Notes under the pieces: model-generated
Databases searched by the model: none
What the model was told of the DNA's origin: nothing
Seen by the model: only the letters and a program-made list of their open reading frames with translations
In this document: positions 57,037 through 64,000 of the stretch, one piece after another
Position numbering within the stretch: the first letter of the stretch is position 1
Layout of the letters: each line of letters starts with the position of its first letter
NCBI GenBank assembly: GCA_037157565.1
Contig: JAZHRO010000073.1
Location: 14,018,501 to 14,082,500 of the forward strand
DNA length: 64,000 bases
Origin: Thalassia testudinum
Taxonomy: Eukaryota > Streptophyta > Magnoliopsida > Alismatales > Hydrocharitaceae
Direction: 5' to 3'
Position numbers and translations under genes: made by a program

Positions 57037-59816
57037 TGATGAGAGCCTCATCATGAACCCTAACTAGCACAATTTAATCTAAATAAGTGTGAAGAAGCTC
57101 CAACAAAACCTAAAGAAAAGCCTAACTCAGAGAAGTCTGAATTGAAGGATAAAATAAGTCATGAGGGGTAAAACTGTAATTTTACCAAGGCAATACACAA
57201 ACAGGGTATCTAAGAGTCTAAACACAGGTCAAATAAGCTTAATAAGGAAGGAAGTGGGATGATCTGATCTGAAAAGTGTTATAGCAACTTCTAAGAATTA
57301 AATGACATTCTGTAACCCTAAAAAAAAATCCACTTTAATTCATGAGGTTCTAGGTAGAATAAGAATCAAATAAACCCTCTAAAAATCATGGGAAAATACT
57401 CCATAGGTTTTATAACCTTCAATTTGGCCTTTGCAACCTATTTTGACCTGATTTGAGAATCATGCCCAAATTCTAACCTAATTTGGGTTTCTACGCAAAT
57501 TGACCAATCAAACGTGGTCAAACCTAAAATCAAATTACACCATTGAATTTTTTAGGTTCAAATTAGGTTGGTACAAAAATTTGGGTCTAAGTGAAGACCA
57601 TCTTGACTGACTTTACAAGTTGGTCCTATTGAATTACTTTTTGACCCTTATCTTTTCAAAACATTGCATTTGGCCCCGTATCTTTCCCTTCATTCTTTGC
57701 AGATCGGTCCTCCCTGCCACCCTACGCAAGCACCATACCTTCGGCGGCCTTGCACGGAGGATGGCGCCGCGCAGGGTAAGGCAGCCGCTCTCAAGAACGA
57801 GCGAGGGGTTCCCTACGTTGTCCTTTGTCGTAGGGACCCTCCCCTGTGACCCGCGGTTGCCCATGCCTCTCGTGCGAACGCACGAAAGGAATGGGTCTCC
57901 ATCTCCGACCATCTCCGGCAGCTCCCCCACGCCGCTCTCTCAAGACTCTTCCCTCGCCAACACCTTTATAAGGAGGGGTAGGGGCTGCCGTCCACTCCAA
58001 ACCTAATTTGGCCGAGGTTCTGTCCCCAATTTCGTCTCCTCCGCCCACAGCCAAAACGCCCGTAGGCTTCGGTGGCCCTTTCCTCCTCTTTTTGTCACTC
58101 TGCTGCCATACCTGCAGCAGAGCCCACTCTGCCTCTTCTTCCTGCGTCAGGCCGCAGCAGCTGGCACTTTCCTGACCTCTTCCTCGCCGCTGTTACTCAC
58201 CTCTGGGCTCCTTCGTCTATGGCACCGGCAGGTACGCGTCGAGCGCCACCTCCCTCCCTCTTCGTCAATTAGGTAGGTAAAAGCTTTCCCTTCTCTCTCC
58301 CTATTATTTCCCCCTTCCTATTTTACTATTTCAACCCACCGACCACCACTGTCCATCACCACCTTCTACATCTCCAGCTGCCCTCCGACGAGGCGTACTC
58401 GCCACTCCACACCTCCATCCGCCTCGCCAGCTACCCCTTAAGCTCCACACCACCACACTGACACCGAATCCGCCCTCCATTCACCACCTAGCACCTCCAG
58501 ACCACCTCTCGAACACACCCACTCTTACGCATGTAGAGTGCCCTAAGCGCACGGCCACAGGCACTCTCCCGCCTCGCCGACCCCCTCACCACACTCGCCG
58601 CGCTCTGGCGAACCTCCCTGGACCTTTTCGACGTGGTCGCGAGGCCGTATGTGTGTTTCAGGTTTCGCCCTCCTCGCTGCCATTAACGAGCAGGAGGAGC
58701 TTCTCCGCAGGCAGCTCCAGGTCTCCCCAACTCCAGGAGTGATCTCCAGGTGATGCGGAAAGGAGTCACGCTCACACCCAGAACTTCAATTGGGGTTGCA
58801 AGCATCGGCTGCTGCCCCAATTGCTCGAAGTCTTCTCCTGCAGGCACCCAAAATCAGAGGTGGGACTTTAGTCGCACCTCGGAAGTGTATGGGCACAAGC
58901 CTATACATAAATTGAAAAAGTGCTATCGGCTGGTTGCTCCGATAGCACTGGGGTGAGGTCCCTCACCTACTCACCGGGTCTCGTCCTCGACACGCCCATG
59001 CGGATCTGACCTGACTCGACTTCCCACTCCTGTGCACTCCTCGCACACCACTCACGCCGGTGCGCCTGGACCCGGGCACACGACTCGACCCGATTACCCG
59101 GCTCTGGAAGAGCTTCCCAAAGAGAGATTCAGAGAGAGAGAGAGATGCGGGGAAGGGGTAGGGGTAGGTTTTGCACTGACATTTATGTATGTGCGTAGGA
59201 AGGAAGAAATAAGAAGAGGAGCAGTAGTCAGGACTCAGCAGCACAGGGAAGGAAGGAGAAGAGAAGAGGAAGCGAAGAAGAAAAGAAAAGGAGACGTTGA
59301 TCAGTTAAGGCATCTGATTTCTGAATCAGACGTCGGCGAAAAGAAGAAGACAGCTGCAGCAAAAAGAAAAGAAGAAGAAGGACCTGAGCAAAGAAAGAAA
59401 GAAGAAGAGGCAGCAGCAGAAAAGAAAAGAAAAGAAGAAGAAGAAGCCAAGAGAAAGAGAGAGACTGCCGCACAAGAAATCAAAAAAGAAAAGAAGGAAA
59501 AGGAAGAAGAAACAGAGAAGGAAGAAAGGGAAGGAAAAGAAAAGAGAAGAGTTTGCCGAAAAGAAGAAAGAAAAAAAATAAGAGGAAAAGGGAGAAAGAA
59601 AGGAGCAAAGTTTCACTCTCACTCACTCTCTCTCTCTTTTTCTTAATTTTTGTAAAACATTGTATTGTGAATTTATATGCTTCTGGAATTATAGTTTGCT
59701 CCCTGAGTTCGACCTCAGGAAACTTTTTATTTCCGAGTAACAAATTGTATTAAACTGGTGACCGTTTCTTTGCACAATACTACGACAAAATCCTAGAGAG
59801 GGAATGCAGCGCACCA
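57037..59816 (+). repeat. Element D 3' LTR
   Basis: 2,780 bp, TGATGAGAGCC…GCACCA, colinear with 46029-48813. HP1 is at 57811-57835, HP2 at 57860-57895, the TATA-like box at 57965-57972, the purine tract at 59110-59610 and the hairpin at 59313-59330. An open 204-codon K/E-rich frame (59032-59646) is low complexity and broken in the other LTR. Confidence 0.92.
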
Positions 59817-59821
59817 CTGCC
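59817..59821 (+). repeat. Element D target-site duplication, right copy
   Basis: CTGCC, matching 46024-46028. Confidence 0.88.
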
Positions 59822-60728
59822 AAAGCCTCCACCCTCCTTTGTTCCTTGATCAGTGCCACTACCTATCCATATTCTTTCAACATGGAGCACTGACCTGTTA
59901 GCTTTGAAGCCAGCTACTGTGTGGTAGATCCTTGCACTGCCTTGTTCTGGCACCAATGAGTTACCATTTGCGCAAAGCCCTCCTCCCTAAACTAGGACTT
60001 CTTGAGTTGGAAATATGACCCAATGTCAGAGTTCATCCCACTGTCCCACACTAGTGGAGTGTGGTCGGAAAAGGGCCTTTCAAGGCTTATAACTGCAGAT
60101 AATTGATGCCTCACCAGCAGGCTCGGATTGCCAAAGAATCTGTCCAACTTGGATGACTATCCGCTGCCATTTCTCCAAGTGAATTCAACTCCACTGATAG
60201 GATACTCTATGACACCCAGACTCTGCACAGTCATCTGGAAGCCAGCCATTGAACTATCCATCCTATCCCCAGGTCAGTCCTCACTTGATAAGAGACAATT
60301 GAAGTCACCTCCTATAAACCAAGGAACCTCATGCACCCTTTGATGCACTACAGATAGTTCCTCCCACAGGCCTGCACTGTCTGCAGCAGCACATGGGCCA
60401 TAAATGCATGAGACAAACAATTCCAACTCTCCTTAAGGGGATAGATATCTGCAAGTAAGCACATGCCTATCAAGAAAGACTTCAGTTACCATGAGACAAG
60501 ATTTTCTCCACCAAATAGCCATTCCACCAGACCTTCCAGCACACCTTTCACTACAACATCTGCATGTCCAGATTGCCTAAAAAAGTCCCACACCTGACCA
60601 TTCCCCTTCTCCACATGTGTCTCTTGGATGAGAGCACAATCAATTTCACATTCAGAAAGGTATGTACACAAGGAAGCCCTTCTTACCTTATTGCGCAGCC
60701 CATGCACATTCCAATTTAACACTCTCAT
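59822..60728 (-). pseudogene. LINE fragment 1b: ORF2 endonuclease (broken)
   Basis: Apurinic-like (APE) endonuclease at the N terminus of LINE ORF2, which nicks target DNA to start reverse transcription. The start is ATG 60728 (MRVLNWNVHGLRNKVRR), a typical plant L1 ORF2 opening, with IQETHVE near residue 35. After a stop at 60486-60488 the frame continues: GGDFN at 60295-60312, LDRF at about 60133-60147 and SDHTPL at 60052-60069. All catalytic blocks are present. Four or five stops occur. The start codon overlaps the ORF1 stop as ATGA. Element D cuts it at 59821, and the rest of ORF2 continues at 46023. Confidence 0.88.
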
Positions 60729-62080
60729 TCCTTGCCTGGTTGATCCCCTTGAGCCAAACTGCCCACATACTCAACCATGATTGAATTTGCAATGGTCTGC
60801 TCCACAATGGGGGTTAGGTTCTCCTTCCTTCTCCTTTTGAGCATGTAAGGGGATCGACCCACCCCCCTTTTCTGATTAGATCCACTTCCAAATTTTAGAT
60901 CAGCTGGGGCAGTGAACTGCACCTGATTCACCTCCTTGAGGGCTCTATTGTCACTACTGAGCATAATTTCCATGCCTATCTTCCCCTCTTCTTTACTGTG
61001 AGGAACCTCTGAGTCTTCCTCGAAAGCTTCAGCATCATCCATAGCACCTTTGGCTGCCAAGACTTGGCTGCAACCTCCTAAGGCACCAACATCTTCCATA
61101 TGCATCAAGTCCTTCTCTACGTAGCCCTGATGACAGTCCTTCCTCTTTTTGGACTCAGGGGCTTCATCTGGTGAAATGCGGCCCACCCTTTCATCCTGTT
61201 GCATCTCCTCAGACTAAGCCACAGACGTCTTAACCTGCCCATGCTCTAGAAGCACAGACACTTGTCCAGCCACTGCTAGTCGAATAAGCCATGAGGAGCC
61301 TCCACACCTGATCGTAACCCTGTCAAGGACCGAGCCAGATTTGAAGACATCAGCCTCAATTCTAAGTGAACGGATGTCCCCTTCTTCAATCATGACTTCA
61401 AATCCTTCACAGATGGAAGCAAAGCCTGCGACCATCTTGGCCACAACTCCTTTAGATCTTAAGTGAAATGGAAGTCCTTTGATCTCAAGAATCACCCTCC
61501 TATAACCCATTCTTTGAGGAGGTCGATTAGGGAGAGCCCCATCGAAGGGGGACACCATTCTCTAAACCACATTAATATCTTCAAATGAACTCGATCTAAA
61601 TCTCAGCCTTTCCACATCCATCATCCCCAAACCAAAGACTAGAAAGCGAGATTGAGACAACATTGCAACCTTCCAGCCCACAGAGAAAGGTTGTAGGGAA
61701 CATACCAGATTTTGAAATCTTTCGATCGAGGGTTTTCCTGCCATAATCTCACCAATCAGAGCACCCCTCAACATGATCTCTGCCGAAGAGATCTCCTCAG
61801 ATAGTGGGTTCTCTACTTCAATTGAATGTCTGGCAAGCGCTGGTGGTGGTGGCAGTCGGGACTCCTTCATCGTTACCCAGCCGAGGCGTAGAGAGGTCAT
61901 CTTTGTATGTGGTAGCTTCATCCTAGGGCAGGAGTCACATTTGTGACCATCACCCCTACACGCCAGGTAGATCAGAGAGTTCCTGCAGATCACGGCCAAG
62001 TGCCCCCTTTGTCGACATCTGAAGCAGAAGACGTCAGCATTAGCTTTCCTCCAAGGCCTTCTTGGGTAGTTATCGATCAT
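60725..62080 (-). pseudogene. LINE fragment 1a: ORF1 RNA-binding protein (two stops)
   Basis: One frame of about 450 codons runs from ATG 62080 to TGA 60725, interrupted only by TAG at about 61562 and about 61214. Residues 19-32 form a CX2CX4HX4C zinc knuckle (C19, C22, H27, C32). A second knuckle follows with its first Cys replaced by Tyr (Y38, C41, H46, C51). Around the first stop is a region that resembles the DUF4283 domain of plant LINE ORF1 proteins (LIGEIMAGKPSIERFQNLV … VILEIKGLPFHLRSKGVVAKM). The C terminus is acidic, then basic (LKRRRKENLTP). It probably coats the LINE RNA. The true start may lie upstream, where a stop is now present. Confidence 0.78.
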
Positions 62081-62255
62081 CCTACCAACATGCTCCTACC
62101 AGACCCTCTCCCTTCTCCTCCAGTTCCTCAACCTCCATGTCTTCCTTTCACCCCCTTCCTTACCCCTAGCTGCCTCCACTCCACTACCGCCTATCGCCAG
62201 ACGCCATCCACCCTCTCTTCCTCTCTCTCTCATTTTGCAACCCTTTAACAAAACC
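62081..62255 (-). other. LINE 5' end / untranslated region
   Basis: Purine-rich on the minus strand. No gene is seen. It ends at the target-site duplication 62256-62270, so the LINE appears close to full length (about 5.1 kb when its three pieces are added). Confidence 0.65.
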
Positions 62256-62270
62256 AATTCACTAAAGTAA
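62256..62270 (+). repeat. LINE target-site duplication, right copy
   Basis: aattcactaaagtaa, paired with aattcactgaataa at 8413-8426. Confidence 0.75.
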
Positions 62271-62970
62271 GAAACAAGGGGTAAAATTGCAATTTTACCA
62301 TTATAGTACAACCACGAGTTTTCTCATGGGCTAAACACAAGTCAAATGGTTTTAATAAGATAAAAAGTGGGTTGGTTCAAATAGAAAAGGGTTCATGTGA
62401 ATTCTGGGAATTAAATGATTTCTTGTAATCCTAAAAGTAACCCACTTGATTTAACAAGGTTCTGGTCAGGATAAAATTTACCTAAACCCTCTAAAAATCA
62501 TAGAAAAATATTATCTAGGGTTTAGAACCTTCAATTTGGCCCTTGAAACCTATTTGACCTAAATAGGGGTCTCAGATAAATATTTACCGTAAATTGGTTT
62601 TTACGTAAATTACCCAATCGAACGTGGTCAAACCCAAAATCCAACTTCACTATTGGATTCCTTAGATCCAAATTAGGTTTGTACAAAAATTTGGACCTAG
62701 GGGGAATTCATCTTGACCCACTTTGCAAATAGGTCCAGCCCAATTGCATTTCTACCCCTATCTTTTGAAAACCTCTGTAGAAACCCCCTATCTTATTCTT
62801 CATTCTATGCAATTAGGTCCCTTTGCCATTGTAGCATAGGAAATCCTACTCCGACAAGCTTTAGACAGAGGGTTCTCCTTGATTGCTCAGAGAATCCTAC
62901 CCGAAATTGGAAGGGAGATTCTCTGAGTAATCCTCTTCAATCTAAACCCATTGATGAGCCTTAATTTGTA

Positions 62971-63005
62971 CCCAATCTCTCATGCGAATGCATGAGAGAT
63001 TTGGG
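62971..63005 (+). other. LTR hairpin HP2, A 3' LTR
   Basis: Arms cccaatctctcatgc and gcatgagagatttggg around GAAT, one bulged base. It occupies the same LTR position as HP2 in Z and D, but most stem bases differ and still pair. Confidence 0.75.
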
Positions 63006-64000
63006 TCTTTTCAAACTTCCAACTCCGGCAAGCTTTCCATGCTTGGAAGCTTGGCTTCCAAGCATAAGCCCAACCTCCAGGACCTATTTGAGAAACCACA
63101 ACTCATTTCGCATCTCCTCAGCTTGGAATTAGGCCGGTTCCCCCACGTTCTTCTCTCCTCACCGGCCACAACACCTCCGCAAGCTATGGTGGCTCTGTCC
63201 TCTCTCTCACGTTGCCCAACCACAATACCAGTGTTGGGTTGCCTTCCTCTCATTGATCTCCGTCGGCTATACCAGCCCTGATGCTACCTCCGCCCGCTGC
63301 CTCACCTAAGGAGATCTTCATCTCCGACGTCAGTCGCACTAGCGCAGACACCTCTCCTGTCTCCTTCATCCTTAGAATAGGTTAGTTACTTCTCTCTCCC
63401 TCCTAGTCTTTTTCCCCCTCTTTATTTCTTGAAAATACCTCTCAACGCCTCCGATCACCCTCACCTTCTCCACCTCCGACCAGACCATCGGCGAGGCATC
63501 CCTGTCGCTCCGCACCTCCATCCGCCTCGCCAACCACCCCATAAGCTCCGCAACACCTCACTGAACGTAACCTGTCACTTCACTCACCGTGCCATGCACC
63601 CAAACCACCCCTTGAACACACCCACACGCACAGCCACAGGTTGCCCTAAGCACGCACACCTCGGCGGTCCCACGCCACGCCAACCACCGCAGTATACTCG
63701 TCATGCCTCGACGAAGCCTCCTGAGCATTTTGACTTGGCCGCGAGGCCATTTGCATGACTATAGGTACAAGAGGGTTGTTGACATTGATGAACAGTAAGA
63801 AGCTTGCTTGTAAGCTTCTCCTGGTCTGTCCGCTCCAAGCGTAAGTCCTAAGCAAAGCGGATTTGAGGTGCGAGTGTGTCCAGGCTACCAATTTGAGTCG
63901 ATAGCTTGTGCAGCCTCGCCAATTAAGCTCGGCACCTCTACTGCAGTGCACGCAAGGGAGGTGGGATGTTTAATCCCACCTCGGAAGTAGGTGAGCGGGA

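Larger units (their letters stand above)
46029..59816 (+). mobile_element. Element D: complete, decayed Athila-like LTR retrotransposon
   Basis: A 13.8 kb element. LTRs 46029-48813 (2,785 bp) and 57037-59816 (2,780 bp), PBS at 48819, gag from 49902, pol to about 55446, post-pol hairpin, PPT1 at 55727, PPT2 at 57024, and CTGCC duplications. In the first ~220 aligned LTR bases I count roughly eleven differences by eye, mostly transitions, so the insertion is not recent. It belongs to the same LTR family as A and Z and is the only gag-pol member of that family in the window. It interrupts the LINE between its endonuclease and RT. Confidence 0.93.
62256..64000 (+). repeat. Element A 3' LTR, continuation to the window edge
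   Basis: Picks up where 8426 stops ('aattcact…') and follows the D and Z LTR order: AT-rich part with 'ggggtaaaattgcaatttta', 'gcaattaggtccctttgcc', then hairpin HP2 (62971-63005), the CT/CA-rich stretch 63380-63720 and 'ggtgggatgtttaatccc' at the right edge. The first 15 bases are the right copy of the LINE duplication. Open frames here are short and without domains. Confidence 0.88.

Noticed and set aside
59032..59646. 204-codon K/E-rich open frame in D's 3' LTR
   Set aside because: A product of the purine tract. The 5' LTR equivalent is interrupted and the sequence is low complexity.

Overview
The window is a block of nested transposable elements from a nuclear plant genome, most likely heterochromatin of a large-genome flowering plant. 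Five elements are LTR retrotransposons with tRNA-Asp-type primer binding sites. Three of them carry gag and pol that read like the Athila lineage of Ty3/gypsy. One element is a plant L1-type LINE. A partial LTR of a seventh element lies at the left edge. I see no host gene, rRNA, tRNA or CRISPR array, and almost every base can be assigned to an element. The species cannot be named from this sequence.

Nesting, outermost first. Element A (+ strand) runs from 2576 to 8427 and resumes at 62256 to the right edge. It is non-autonomous: it has no gag or pol but carries a long acidic reading frame. Its 5' LTR is interrupted on the left by Z (1-2575, minus strand), an LTR of the same broad family. A minus-strand LINE (about 5.1 kb in total) sits in A's 3' LTR. 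Two insertions split the LINE into three pieces: 59822-62255 (ORF1 and endonuclease), 43881-46023 (reverse transcriptase) and 8428-8970 (C-terminal zinc domain and poly-A end). The first insertion is B (+, 8976-43880), also non-autonomous with an acidic frame. The second is D (+, 46029-59816), a complete but decayed gag-pol element. B is itself interrupted twice: by C (+, 9222-22571, gag-pol) in its 5' LTR and by E (-, 26713-40751, gag-pol) in its internal region. Target-site duplications support each join: CTGCC for D, AGGGT for C, GGGGC for E, GCAG(A/C) for B, and an imperfect 14-15 bp repeat for the LINE.

C, D and E encode gag, protease, reverse transcriptase, RNase H and integrase in that order, all broken by stops and frameshifts. 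Many of the stops look like C-to-T or G-to-A decay of methylated DNA. A shares its leader block, post-ORF hairpin, 3' module and LTR family with D, which makes a D-like element the natural supplier of its proteins. B shares the 3' module but has its own LTR.

The most interesting structure is at the 3' ends. All five elements have two polypurine tracts of the form GGCATGGGGG, separated by a 1.1-1.4 kb module. The one next to the LTR is preceded by a near-invariant hairpin (arms TTTTGCTA(G) and (C)TAGCAAAA), even though the LTRs belong to quite different families. Other points are compensating changes in LTR hairpins, the unexplained acidic proteins of A and B, and the head-to-head arrangement of C and E, which forms a roughly 13 kb inverted repeat around B's promoter.
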